Source: Treponema sp. (GTDB taxonomy: Bacteria; Spirochaetota; Spirochaetia; Treponematales; Treponemataceae). From it: a stretch of 64,000 nt of DNA. The stretch's first letter is position 1, and each line of letters begins with the position of its first letter. The stretch covers positions 1 to 64,000 of the forward strand of contig JAKSLY010000005.1 in assembly GCA_024400955.1 (NCBI GenBank), given 5' to 3'. This document shows, in pieces, positions 18,515 through 27,456 of this stretch. Under the pieces are notes generated by a model, which made no database searches, was not told where the DNA came from, and saw only the letters and a program-made list of their open reading frames with translations. The translations under genes and the position numbers were made by a program.

Positions 18515-20103
18515 TTTATTCCATCCTTTACTAATTCATCAAGAAGATTCTTAGCCGTCTGAATTTCATCATAAGGCATGACATGATCCTTGAATATAAT
18601 CGAATTTTCGTGGCTCTTTCCCAAAAGAAGAACTATGTCATTCTTTCCTGCAAGGGCAAAAGCCTTTCTGATAGCCGTAGGTCTGTCCGGGATGAGGAAA
18701 AGATCCTTTCCTTCAACCTTCCCCTGCTCAAGGGAACCCTTTGCAATATCACGGAGAAGGGCCATCTCGTCTTCACCACGAGGATCTTCGTTTGCCAGAA
18801 TCACAATGTCACAGAACCTTGCAGCAATGGCACCCTGGAGAGGTCTCTTTGTAACATCACGTTCACCACCGGAACCAAAGACGCATATCATCTTTCCACT
18901 GCAGCGGTTCCTGATGGGCGGAAATATCGTTTCAAAGCTGGAAGGCGTATGGGCATAGTCCACTATTACTTCAAAATCCTGGCCGCGATCCACGACTGTC
19001 ATGCGTCCCTTTACAGTCTTAAGGCTTGCACAAAGGGAAGCAAGTTCCCTGGGAGACTTTCCAGTTGTCAGACTGACGCAGTGAATTGCAGCCATGATAT
19101 TGTATGCATTGAAAGCGCCGGGAACAGGAGCATGAACGCGAATCTCTTCCCCGGAAGCAGTTTTCATGAGGAATGAAATGTCGTTCTTGGTGGAAACGAT
19201 ATCTGTATCCTTAATGGTAAACGGAGTAACCGGAACCTTGGTGCATCCGGCAAAAAAGCCATAAGCCTTGTCTTCGTAATTGGCAACGGCAGCAGGAATT
19301 ATCTTCAATTCCTTTCCATCAATAACCTTTACATGGTCATGCTTGTCCAGGGCACGGAAAAGGTTGGCCTTGTCGTCCCTGTACTGCTCATAGGTTCCAT
19401 GGAATTCAAGGTGTTCCAGCGTTACGTTCATGAAGGCACCGCAATCAAAGAGAACATCACCAAGGCGGTTTGTACGAGGGCTTAACCCATGGCTTGAACT
19501 TTCAACTACAGCGTGAGTACATCCGTTGCGCACCATCTCATAAAGCTCGCGCTGGACAATTGTAGCTTCCGGTGTCGTCTGATGTTCAGGATTTGCCACA
19601 GCTTCCCCACCAAGGGAATATTCTACAGTGCTGATGAAGCCGGCCTTATACCCTGCAAGGCGCAAAAGCTGCCAGATGAAGGATACCGTTGAACTTTTGC
19701 CTTCCGTTCCCGTGACCCCGTAGACGCACAGTTTTTTAGAAGGATAATCGTAAAAACATGCAGACATTGGCGACATGGCAAAGCGGCTTGATTCAACATG
19801 AATGAAGACAACCTTCTCGTGGCCTTCAACTTTTTGGATTGCATCCTTTTCTTCTTCAGTGATTTCACCTTCAAAGACAACGGCAGAAGCACCATTCTTT
19901 ATGGCACTGGCAATGAACCTGTTTCCAGTGGTATGGGTTCCAGGCAGGGCAAAGAAAAGAGAACCGGGTTTAACCGCACGGCTGTCAAAAAACAGGCCAT
20001 TAATCCTTACGGAAGAAAGATCAATGGTGCATGGGGAACATTCATCCAGGGAAACCAGGCTATATTTAATGGAATCGATAAATTCCGATAGATTTTTTTC
20101 CAT
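18511..20103 (-). CDS. murE: UDP-MurNAc-L-Ala-D-Glu ligase adding the third amino acid
   Basis: 530 residues from the ATG at 20103. It adds the diamino acid to UDP-MurNAc dipeptide. The ATP loop GTEGKSS is near residue 130, the block TTPEAT near 177, and RMTVVDRG near 360. The diamino-acid specificity loop reads NEDPRGED, close to the DNPR of diaminopimelate enzymes, but treponemes are known to use L-ornithine, so the substrate cannot be fixed from this. An ATG nine bases upstream lies within a TATAAT box. The preferred start is seven bases after that box. It is the first gene of the murE-ddl-murD-luxS operon. Confidence 0.93.
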   Translation of the reverse strand: MEKNLSEFIDSIKYSLVSLDECSPCTIDLSSVRINGLFFDSRAVKPGSLFFALPGTHTTGNRFIASAIKNGASAVVFEGEITEEEKDAIQKVEGHEKVVFIHVESSRFAMSPMSACFYDYPSKKLCVYGVTGTEGKSSTVSFIWQLLRLAGYKAGFISTVEYSLGGEAVANPEHQTTPEATIVQRELYEMVRNGCTHAVVESSSHGLSPRTNRLGDVLFDCGAFMNVTLEHLEFHGTYEQYRDDKANLFRALDKHDHVKVIDGKELKIIPAAVANYEDKAYGFFAGCTKVPVTPFTIKDTDIVSTKNDISFLMKTASGEEIRVHAPVPGAFNAYNIMAAIHCVSLTTGKSPRELASLCASLKTVKGRMTVVDRGQDFEVIVDYAHTPSSFETIFPPIRNRCSGKMICVFGSGGERDVTKRPLQGAIAARFCDIVILANEDPRGEDEMALLRDIAKGSLEQGKVEGKDLFLIPDRPTAIRKAFALAGKNDIVLLLGKSHENSIIFKDHVMPYDEIQTAKNLLDELVKDGIK

Positions 20104-20110
20104 AGCGCAC

Positions 20111-20139
20111 ATTATACCATTTTGATTTTTTTGTTTCTA
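20111..20139 (-). promoter_or_regulatory. murE promoter, predicted leaderless
   Basis: Minus strand TAGAAA (20139-20134), 17 bases, TATAAT (20116-20111), then seven bases to the ATG at 20103. It interleaves with the oppositely oriented queD promoter. Confidence 0.5.
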
Positions 20140-20150
20140 CATGATATGAT
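20122..20150 (+). promoter_or_regulatory. queD promoter, predicted leaderless
   Basis: TTGATT (20122-20127), 17 bases, TATGAT (20145-20150), then six bases to the ATG at 20157. No Shine-Dalgarno site. Confidence 0.6.
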
Positions 20151-20156
20151 GGCCCC

Positions 20157-20546
20157 ATGTATGAAGTCAGAGTAGAAGCCGATTTTGCGGCAGCACATTT
20201 TTTAAGGGATTATCACGGCAAATGCGAAAACCTCCACGGCCATAACTACAGGGTGTACGCCCATGTGCGTGGGGAAAAGCTTGACCAGGGAGGCATGCTC
20301 CTTGATTTTACGGAACTTAAGGCAGCCCTGAGAAAGGCATGCGGACTTCTTGACCACAAGAACCTTAACGATTTTGAATGCTTTGACCAAAACCCCAGTG
20401 CGGAGCGCATTGCAACATGGATTGCAGAAAGGATTCTTGAAGAAATTCCTTCCCTTGACGGCAAAAAAAATGACACCGGCAGCGCATCACTATACGCAGT
20501 CGATGTCTTTGAAACCGACACTTCCCGTGCCAGGTATATCATTTGA
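20157..20546 (+). CDS. queD: 6-carboxy-5,6,7,8-tetrahydropterin synthase
   Basis: 129 residues, the usual small size. It converts dihydroneopterin triphosphate to carboxytetrahydropterin on the way to queuosine. Zinc ligands H14, H27 and H29 are present with the catalytic C23 in GKCENLHGHNY, and LLDHKNLND (about residue 63) and NPSAERIATW (about 78) complete the active site. It is a lone gene divergent from murE. No other queuosine gene is in the window. Confidence 0.94.
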   Translation: MYEVRVEADFAAAHFLRDYHGKCENLHGHNYRVYAHVRGEKLDQGGMLLDFTELKAALRKACGLLDHKNLNDFECFDQNPSAERIATWIAERILEEIPSLDGKKNDTGSASLYAVDVFETDTSRARYII

Positions 20547-20580
20547 TTCAAGATCGGGATGACGCAGGGTCCTGCTGCAA

Positions 20581-21345
20581 TTACAGCCTTACCGGAACAT
20601 CAAGGCCTGCAAGTTCCTTCTTTATGCTTCCTACGGTATAGTCCCCAGAGTGAACCATGCTTGCAATGAGGGCAGCATCGGCCCTGCCTTCCTTGAGAAC
20701 ATCAGCAAGATGCTGAACGGTTCCACCACCACCAGAAGCAATTACAGGAACCTCAACATTTTCGCTGATCATGCGCGTAAGGTTTAGTTCATAGCCGTTT
20801 CTTGTTCCGTCTGCATCAATGGAATTAAGGACGATTTCTCCAGCCCCTAGTTCAACAGCCTTCCTTGCCCAATCAAGGGCATCAAGTTCCGTGGCAACAC
20901 GTCCACCGTTAATATAAACGCGGTAACCGCTTGGCATCTTTTCGTCCTTTGCCGCATCCATGCCAAGAACAATGCACTGGTTTCCAAAAACCCTTGCCCC
21001 CTGACGGATAAGATCAGGATTCTTTACAGCCTGGCTGTTCAGCGAAACCTTTTCAGCCCCGGCAAGAATTGTTGAACGGATGTCTTCCAGGGTACCAATG
21101 CCGCCACCAACACAGAAAGGAATGAAAACCTGGCTTGCAACACGGGCAATAAGGTCAAGGATCGGGCCACGTCCCCTTGCACTGGCCATGATGTCGTAAA
21201 AGACAAGTTCGTCAACACCCTGGCGGTAGTATTCGGCGGCCATCTCTACAGGGTCACCGATGTCTATGTTATTCTTGAATTTAACACCCTTGGTGGTGCG
21301 ACCGTCCTTTACATCAAGACAAATTATGATTCTTTTCTTAAGCAT
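20581..21345 (-). CDS. hisF: imidazole glycerol phosphate synthase, cyclase subunit
   Basis: 254-residue TIM barrel. The start MLKKRIIICLDVKDGR contains the catalytic Asp at residue 11. GDPVEMAAEYYRQGVDELVF follows, then VGGGIGTLEDI (about residue 79), the second catalytic Asp in GMDAAKD near 130, and the phosphate loop ASGGGGTVQHL (about 204). It works with HisH to make IGP and AICAR in histidine synthesis. It starts 15 bases after hisH. Paralogues of this pair act in amidation of surface sugars, but no WbpG-type amidotransferase is nearby. Confidence 0.93.
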   Translation of the reverse strand: MLKKRIIICLDVKDGRTTKGVKFKNNIDIGDPVEMAAEYYRQGVDELVFYDIMASARGRGPILDLIARVASQVFIPFCVGGGIGTLEDIRSTILAGAEKVSLNSQAVKNPDLIRQGARVFGNQCIVLGMDAAKDEKMPSGYRVYINGGRVATELDALDWARKAVELGAGEIVLNSIDADGTRNGYELNLTRMISENVEVPVIASGGGGTVQHLADVLKEGRADAALIASMVHSGDYTVGSIKKELAGLDVPVRL

Positions 21346-21360
21346 TGGGCTTCTCCAGAT

Positions 21361-22002
21361 TTACAAGTTAATAAAGTTTTCAAGAATCTTAAGGCCTGCA
21401 GCCCCGGATTTTTCCGGATGAAACTGGAAAACCGTAATGTTGTCCTTCTCGATGACGGCAGGAACAAGCATGCTGTAATTTGCAAACCCCTTTATGACAA
21501 CAGGATCATAGGGCTGGATTACGTATGAGTGAACAAAATAAAAGTCGGTGCCGTTTTCAATTCCATCAAGAAGCCTGGATCCACCATTGCAGAATTCAAC
21601 ATCATTCCATCCCATGTGGGGAACCTTTGGAATTTGAGGCATGCAGGAATCGGATTCAATGCGTTCCTTCCAGCAGCCTTCAAAATGACGGATCTTTCCA
21701 GGGATCAGGCCAAGGCATTCCACATTACCTTCTTCAGAATAGTCAAAGACAATCTGGGAACCAAGACAGATGCCCATCAAGGGCTTTCCACTGGCGGCAA
21801 ATTCCTTTATGAAAGCATCAAAACCAGTCTTCTTAAGCTGTTCCATGGCGTATGCCGCATCCCCAACACCGGGGAAAATTATCTTGTCGCAATTCTTAAG
21901 GTCTTCCGGATTGCCGGAAAGTATGTATTCAGCCTTAAGGCTCTCAAGGGCATGCTCAACGCTCTTTATGTTACCTGCATTGTAATCGATAATTCCAATC
22001 AT
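21361..22002 (-). CDS. hisH: imidazole glycerol phosphate synthase, glutamine amidotransferase subunit
   Basis: 213 residues from the ATG at 22002. An upstream reading to 22104 runs through the promoter region and into the neighbouring gene, so I reject it. Start MIGIIDYNAGNIKSV is typical. The nucleophile Cys lies in MGICLGSQIV (about residue 79), and the catalytic His and Glu in FQFHPEKSG near the end. It supplies ammonia to HisF. The other histidine genes are not in the window. Confidence 0.92.
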   Translation of the reverse strand: MIGIIDYNAGNIKSVEHALESLKAEYILSGNPEDLKNCDKIIFPGVGDAAYAMEQLKKTGFDAFIKEFAASGKPLMGICLGSQIVFDYSEEGNVECLGLIPGKIRHFEGCWKERIESDSCMPQIPKVPHMGWNDVEFCNGGSRLLDGIENGTDFYFVHSYVIQPYDPVVIKGFANYSMLVPAVIEKDNITVFQFHPEKSGAAGLKILENFINL

Positions 22003-22008
22003 GATAAA

Positions 22009-22037
22009 AATATAGCACTTTATTGTATAAACTTCTA
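22009..22037 (-). promoter_or_regulatory. possible hisH promoter, predicted leaderless
   Basis: TATATT (22014-22009) lies six bases before the ATG at 22002, with a weak TAGAAG (22037-22032) 17 bases further upstream. It overlaps the TATAAT (22038-22043) of the divergent gene at 22058. Confidence 0.4.
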
Positions 22038-22057
22038 TATAATGGTAAATTATTTTC

Positions 22058-23713
22058 ATGAAAAAAATCATTGCCAGCATTACAGGATTCCTTATTTCCT
22101 GCACACTTTTTGCACAGGAAGCACTTAAAACTACAGAGGAAGAATACTACGATTTTCTTGCCCTTAACGGACTTGCAGAACGACCATACATAAACTACAG
22201 GACCATGAGCGATTCAAGATGGACCGTTGCTCCAGATGCAATCCACCCGTGGTCAGAAAACAATCTTGGAACGACAAAACTGCTTTATGATCCAGTTCCG
22301 GAAGAATCCTGGTACGCACCTGGAATCAACCAGCATATTGCATGCAGGATATACGGTCCCCAGTGGTTCAACAGCTACAATTCTACAACGCCTTACGGAC
22401 AGAACGACGGCGCCCTCTGGCAGGGAAAGGGCTACAACACAAGCCTTAGTGCTGGCATTGCCCTGGAAGGCTACGGAATCGAAGCCACCATGCGTCCCCA
22501 GTTTAGCTGGAGCCAGAACAGGGAATTTGACCACAGGCCTGGAATATACGGAAGCGAATACTCATACTTCTGGGCAGGAAGCATAGACCTTCCCCAACGT
22601 TTTGGAGACAGCAGATTCCACAAGCTTGACATGGCAGACACGGAACTCCGCTACACGTGGGGAACCTTCACGACAGGCCTTGGAACCCAGCACATCTGGC
22701 TTGGACCTGCAAAGCTCAACCCAATGCTTGGCTCAAACAACGCACCAAGCTATCCTAAATTCGACATCGGACTCAGAAAGACTGAAGTTCTCCTTCCAAA
22801 CCAGTACAGTCTGGGCCATATTGAAGGAAGGGTCTGGATTGGTAAGCTTAAGGAAAGCAAGTACTTCGACAATGATTCAACAAACGACAGCAGGCAGATT
22901 ACAGGCTTTACGGCTGCATATTCCCCTTCATTCCTTCCGGGGCTTTCCATCGGCGGAACAAAAATCTGCATCAACAACTGGAACAACAAAAGCGTAAAGT
23001 ACCTCAATCCACTTTATTCTACAAATGACCAGAGCATACAGGAAGACCAGAAGATGGCGGTGTTTGCCGACTGGATTTTTCCCCAGGTTGGATTTGAGAT
23101 CTACGGAGAAATCGGAAAGGATGACTATTCTAGAAAAAATTGGGTAAATCCTTTCCACACTGCAATTTATACTGTCGGAGCAAGAAAATCCGTTCCCCTT
23201 TCAAAATCCGGAAAGATTTACGGCGAACTCTTTGCTGAATGGAGCAATTTTGAAATGTCACAGGACTTTCAGTTGCAGTGGCAGTACATGGGATACTATG
23301 CACACGGAGCAGTTGCACAGGGATATACCCAGGACGGACAGATACTTGGAGCAGGCAGCGGATATTTTGGAAACAGCCAGTACCTTGGATTTAAGGTCTA
23401 TTATCCGAAGGGATCTTCAAAGATCTTCTTCCACAGAAATGCACCTGAATCCAACTACAACCTGAACAAGGGTGTAGGATATAGCGAGCTTTATTCCGAG
23501 GATGAAAATTCAATTTTCAGCAGGTACTGGAGTTCTGAAAAAGTTTTCAGGACTTTTGGAATTGAATCAGAATTCTTTGCCACAAAAGACTTTATTATAA
23601 ATGGCGCAGTTACATCATCATGGATATTTTATCCATACAACGAAAGCCAAAAAAATTTAGAAAGAGCAAGAAGAAATATTCATTTGGAATTTGGAATTAA
23701 ATACAATTTTTAG
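22058..23713 (+). CDS. capsule assembly Wzi family outer-membrane protein
   Basis: 551 residues with a signal peptide (cleavage near LFAQ-E, residue 20). The rest is rich in alternating aromatic strands ending in Phe (IKYNF), as expected for an outer-membrane beta-barrel. The organisation matches the Wzi/capsule-assembly family (PF14052): an N-terminal helical segment, then a barrel with phrases such as LGTQHIWLGPAKLNPM and the WF-rich strands. In E. coli, Wzi is an outer-membrane lectin that anchors group 1 capsule. It heads the plus-strand polysaccharide region, so an outer-surface attachment role is likely. It has no clear Shine-Dalgarno site. TATAAT at 22038 leaves a leader of about 8 bases. 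Confidence 0.8.
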   Translation: MKKIIASITGFLISCTLFAQEALKTTEEEYYDFLALNGLAERPYINYRTMSDSRWTVAPDAIHPWSENNLGTTKLLYDPVPEESWYAPGINQHIACRIYGPQWFNSYNSTTPYGQNDGALWQGKGYNTSLSAGIALEGYGIEATMRPQFSWSQNREFDHRPGIYGSEYSYFWAGSIDLPQRFGDSRFHKLDMADTELRYTWGTFTTGLGTQHIWLGPAKLNPMLGSNNAPSYPKFDIGLRKTEVLLPNQYSLGHIEGRVWIGKLKESKYFDNDSTNDSRQITGFTAAYSPSFLPGLSIGGTKICINNWNNKSVKYLNPLYSTNDQSIQEDQKMAVFADWIFPQVGFEIYGEIGKDDYSRKNWVNPFHTAIYTVGARKSVPLSKSGKIYGELFAEWSNFEMSQDFQLQWQYMGYYAHGAVAQGYTQDGQILGAGSGYFGNSQYLGFKVYYPKGSSKIFFHRNAPESNYNLNKGVGYSELYSEDENSIFSRYWSSEKVFRTFGIESEFFATKDFIINGAVTSSWIFYPYNESQKNLERARRNIHLEFGIKYNF

Positions 23714-24004
23714 GACTATCAATCAATTAAACTGTAACAAATTACTCAACATATAGTTATACGCATAAGTATGCACAATTTGAGGAATTAATGACAAATT
23801 GAAAGATATCCAATATAATTAAGTTGTGTAGAATAGAGCTGTTGTTGAATCATGATAAGCAAACTATTTTTCCGCGCTTTAGAAGTACACAAATTTACAG
23901 CACTTGGCTGTAGTCAATTCAGATAATACAAGGCATAATTAAAAAAAAAAACTTTAGGCCTACATAAGTTATAAGATATAGTATATGTACAATGTGAGGA
24001 AGTT
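23714..24004 (+). other. AT-rich intergenic stretch before the Stealth gene
   Basis: About 290 bases without a credible gene. It contains several A/T runs, a poly-A tract of about 12 bases (23940-23951) and, near its end, TATAGT (23977-23982) and a GAGG ribosome binding site for the next gene. I see no strong hairpin. Confidence 0.6.
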
Positions 24005-24973
24005 ATGAAAATTGACGCAGTATATACCTGGTGTGACGATTCAGATCCAGAATTTATAAGACAAAGGAATGAAGTTGCTTCATCCCTAGGCATTCAATTA
24101 AAAAATAATAAGCAAACGGATTTTTCCAGGCGTTACAAAAATAATGATGAACTAAAATATTCCCTCAGATCGATTGAAAAGTACGCACCATGGATAAATC
24201 ACATTTTTATTGTTGTTAATAATAATGCTCCAAAATGGTTAAGAGAGAATAATAGAATTACAATCATACATCATACAGATATCATTCCAAAATCATTATT
24301 ACCAACCTTCAATTCAAATGTAATAGAACAATACTTGACCGAAATTCCAGGATTAAGTGATTCTTTTCTGTTTTTCAATGATGATTTCTTTTTAAACAGA
24401 AAAGTAGGTCCTAAAGATTTCTTTGACTTACAAACAAATAAACCAATTGTTAGACTCCAAAAAAAGAAAGATTACTTTGGATTAAATGATGACTGGGGCT
24501 ATATGGTCAAAAATGGTTACGAATTAATATATAAAAAATATGGATACTTCGTTGCTCCAAGATTATGTTCACATTCTGTTGAAGCCTTTTCAAAAAGCAT
24601 GTTAAAAGAAATACTTCAAAATCATCCAGAAACCTATAGAAATAACATTTCTCCATTTAGATCCAAGTCTGACATTCAAAGAACTTTTTGGGAAATTGAA
24701 AAGTGGCTCATCAACGACTGCCAAATGAAAGAAGTTTTTATAACTAAATCAAAAGTAAAAAAACTTATGACTTTTATTTTTCATTTAAGAAATAATTATG
24801 TATATGAATTTCAAGCAAACAATAATGTCAAAGATTTTAAGAATTCAATTCGTGGAATAAATCATTTACATCCATTAACAATATGCTTTAACGATTTGAC
24901 AGGCGAAGTTGCTGAATTAGCAGTCAAATGGTTCGAAAAAAAATTTCCAAAAAAGAGTTCTTTTGAACACTGA
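24005..24973 (+). CDS. Stealth-family sugar-phosphate transferase (capsular polysaccharide phosphotransferase)
   Basis: 322 residues. Conserved region 1 is IDAVYTWCDDSDPEF at the N-terminus, where the usual form is VYTWVDGSDP. Region 2 is RRYKNNDELKYSLRSIEKYAPW (about residues 46-67) with HIFIVVNN. FLFFNDDFFLN follows near residue 120, and a weaker region 3 near 195 (RLCSHSVEAFSK). Stealth enzymes transfer hexose-1-phosphate from UDP-sugars to make phosphodiester-linked glycans. The codon use is clearly more AT-rich than in the core genes to the left. Together with the TagF-like genes downstream it points to a phosphate-containing polymer. Confidence 0.9.
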   Translation: MKIDAVYTWCDDSDPEFIRQRNEVASSLGIQLKNNKQTDFSRRYKNNDELKYSLRSIEKYAPWINHIFIVVNNNAPKWLRENNRITIIHHTDIIPKSLLPTFNSNVIEQYLTEIPGLSDSFLFFNDDFFLNRKVGPKDFFDLQTNKPIVRLQKKKDYFGLNDDWGYMVKNGYELIYKKYGYFVAPRLCSHSVEAFSKSMLKEILQNHPETYRNNISPFRSKSDIQRTFWEIEKWLINDCQMKEVFITKSKVKKLMTFIFHLRNNYVYEFQANNNVKDFKNSIRGINHLHPLTICFNDLTGEVAELAVKWFEKKFPKKSSFEH

Positions 24974-25048
24974 CTTTCAAGAGATATGAAATGGATGCTA
25001 CCATTTCACTGAATGAATTGTTAAAAAATACAGTTAGTAAGGGAATTA

Positions 25049-25984
25049 ATGATGAACATAGCCTTTTCAACAGACGATAATTATGCTTTACCGACTTATG
25101 TTGCTGCAGTTTCAGTAATAAAGCATAACGTTGATGCAAAAATCGATTTTTTCATTCTTACTCAAGGGCTTTCTAAAGAAAATGAAGACTTACTTTCCAG
25201 TTTAAAAAAACATGGAAATGATGTTTCAGTACAAATCCTAAAGATTGAAGAAACCGTTTTTAAGGACTTTCCGATTCGAAAAAGCGACCATGTTTCTATT
25301 GCAACATATTTCAGGCTCTTTCTTCCTCGAATCCTTGAACCCAATGTAGATAGAATTTTATATCTTGATGGTGACTTGATTTGTGTTGACAATTTAAATT
25401 CATTTTATGGCGCAGATATTTCTAATTATGCCCTTTCCGCTGTACATGATGAAAGAAATGATGACCTGGAAATATTTGAACGGCTTAAATATGATTTCAA
25501 GAATGGATATTTTGGAGCTGGCGTCATATTGATAAATCTTAAATACTGGCGCGAGAACTTTATCCAGGAAAAATGCTTTGACTATATCAAAAACAATCCT
25601 ACCGCCTGCAAATGGCATGACCAAGACGCATTGAACGCCGTACTCAATGGAAAAATCCTATGGGCAGATTTTAGATATAACTTTACCCAAGGATTCTTCT
25701 TCAGGAAAGACGACCTGCTTATTTCTAAGGAATACCATGATGAAATTGAAGAAGCAAAAAAAAGCCCTTGCATACTGCATTTTTCTTCAAATTACAAACC
25801 ATGGCATCATGAATGCAATCATCCCTTAAAGGACTTGTATAGGGATTTCTGGAAAGAAGCAACAGGAAAAAACATTGCCTTAGTTCACAAACTAAAAGAT
25901 ACAGACTTATTAAAGTGGCGGATAAAGAAGATTCTTAATGCACTTGGAATTAAAAATTACGCAGATTTTAGGAAACCTGAATAG
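25049..25984 (+). CDS. glycosyltransferase family 8 protein
   Basis: 311 residues of GT8. Start IAFSTDDNYALPTYVAAVS is the classic nucleotide-binding strand, DXD is D107-G-D109 in ILYLDGDLICVD, and FGAGVILINLKYWR and WHDQDALNAVL follow. The C-terminal HFSSNYKPW is another family element. AAGGGA precedes two possible start codons (25049 and 25052). It is followed two bases after the stop by the flippase gene, so they share an operon. A role in building the repeat unit inside the cell is likely. Confidence 0.9.
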   Translation: MMNIAFSTDDNYALPTYVAAVSVIKHNVDAKIDFFILTQGLSKENEDLLSSLKKHGNDVSVQILKIEETVFKDFPIRKSDHVSIATYFRLFLPRILEPNVDRILYLDGDLICVDNLNSFYGADISNYALSAVHDERNDDLEIFERLKYDFKNGYFGAGVILINLKYWRENFIQEKCFDYIKNNPTACKWHDQDALNAVLNGKILWADFRYNFTQGFFFRKDDLLISKEYHDEIEEAKKSPCILHFSSNYKPWHHECNHPLKDLYRDFWKEATGKNIALVHKLKDTDLLKWRIKKILNALGIKNYADFRKPE

Positions 25985-25986
25985 AA

Positions 25987-27438
25987 ATGATTGTAAAAAA
26001 ATCCCTTAAAAAAAATGCAATTATCAGCTTGATTAAAGCATTTATGAATATAGTCTTCCCTATTATTTCTTTTCCATACGCTTCCAGAGTATTGCTTCCT
26101 GACGGAATCGGAAAAGTGAATTTTGCAAATTCAATCATTGATTATTTTGTGATGATTGCAATTTTGGGAATCAATCTCTATGCAGCCAGAGAAGCGGCAA
26201 GGATAAGAGATGACAAAGCTAAACTGAATAAACTTTGCAAGGAAATTCTTCTAATAAATTTGTTTTCAACAATATCTGCATATACATTGTTCATTCTTAC
26301 CTTGTTGTTCATGCCAAAACTCAATGATTACCGAATTTTATTGATCATCTGTTCAACAAAAATTCTTTTCACCTCAGTAGGAATGGAATGGCTGTATAAT
26401 TCCCATGAAGAATATGGTTACATAACAATAAGACAAACCATTTTCCAAGTAATAAGCTTGGCATTGATGTTCACATTTGTAAAATCAAGAAATGATTACC
26501 TAATCTATGCGGGTATCGGAGTTCTATCGAATGTCGGATCAAATATTTTTAACCTTCTCTATTCAAGAAAGTTTATAAACATTTTTGAAAAGACTCAAAT
26601 TGAATTAAAAAAACACATAAAACCTGTTATGACTTATTTTGGCATTGCTGCAGCAAGCAAATTAAATGCAGCTTTAGATGCCGTAATGCTTGGACTCATG
26701 CTCACAGATTCTGCCGTCGGATATTATTCTGCAGCAATTAAGATAAGCAGAATGGTCAAAGAGATGATTTCTTCTGCAATATGTTCCTTCATGCCCAGAA
26801 CATCTTACCTTTTGGAACACAATCAGATGGATGAATACAAAAAAATTGTAACAACCGTTTGTAATGCCACTTATTTCTTTTGCATTCCTGCTGCAACAGG
26901 ATTGATGATTCTAAGTGAACCATTGATAATTTTATTCAGTGGGGAATCATATTTACCAGCAGTACCAAGTATGAAGGTTATTTCACTTACAGTCATTGGA
27001 ATGTGTTCAACTTCTTTTCTTAATCAGTTGATAATAACGCCACACCGTATGGAAAAATTTTCCCTAATAGCACAGGTCGTTGCTGCTATTTCCAACATAA
27101 TTTTAAATATATTGCTCATTACAAGAATGCAAGTCTTTGGAGCAGCACTTGCAACAACCTGTGTTGAATTCATCTTGCCTTTTGTACTGTTCGTTCCGTC
27201 ATTCAAATATTTTACATCCATAAAAAACATATTTGGAATTCTTCAAGCATTAAGCGGAAGTGTCCTCATGTATCTTGCGGTCTATTTCACCTGTGAAAAC
27301 ATTGAGAACATAGTAACTAAAATCTTTGCTTCATTTTTTATTGGATGCATAACATACACATTATTTGAATTGATTATGAAAAATGAAACTGCAATTTCTA
27401 TTTACAGGATAATTCAAAAGAAAATTCGCCATAAATAG
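25987..27438 (+). CDS. Wzx-type oligosaccharide flippase
   Basis: 483 residues with about 12-14 hydrophobic segments, MOP/polysaccharide-biosynthesis family (PF01943). Opening features are KKNAIISLIKAFMNIVFPIISFPYASRVL and GIGKVNFANSIIDYF. It should move a lipid-linked repeat unit across the inner membrane. No separate Wzy polymerase is obvious in the window. The neighbours are GT8 upstream and GT4 downstream on the same strand with very short gaps. Confidence 0.9.
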   Translation: MIVKKSLKKNAIISLIKAFMNIVFPIISFPYASRVLLPDGIGKVNFANSIIDYFVMIAILGINLYAAREAARIRDDKAKLNKLCKEILLINLFSTISAYTLFILTLLFMPKLNDYRILLIICSTKILFTSVGMEWLYNSHEEYGYITIRQTIFQVISLALMFTFVKSRNDYLIYAGIGVLSNVGSNIFNLLYSRKFINIFEKTQIELKKHIKPVMTYFGIAAASKLNAALDAVMLGLMLTDSAVGYYSAAIKISRMVKEMISSAICSFMPRTSYLLEHNQMDEYKKIVTTVCNATYFFCIPAATGLMILSEPLIILFSGESYLPAVPSMKVISLTVIGMCSTSFLNQLIITPHRMEKFSLIAQVVAAISNIILNILLITRMQVFGAALATTCVEFILPFVLFVPSFKYFTSIKNIFGILQALSGSVLMYLAVYFTCENIENIVTKIFASFFIGCITYTLFELIMKNETAISIYRIIQKKIRHK

Positions 27439-27456
27439 AATAAGGACTTGGTAAAA

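Noticed and set aside
20581-22002. HisF/HisH as part of an amidated-sugar pathway
   Set aside because: Such pathways need a WbpG/PseA-type partner, which is absent. The sequences look like standard histidine enzymes.
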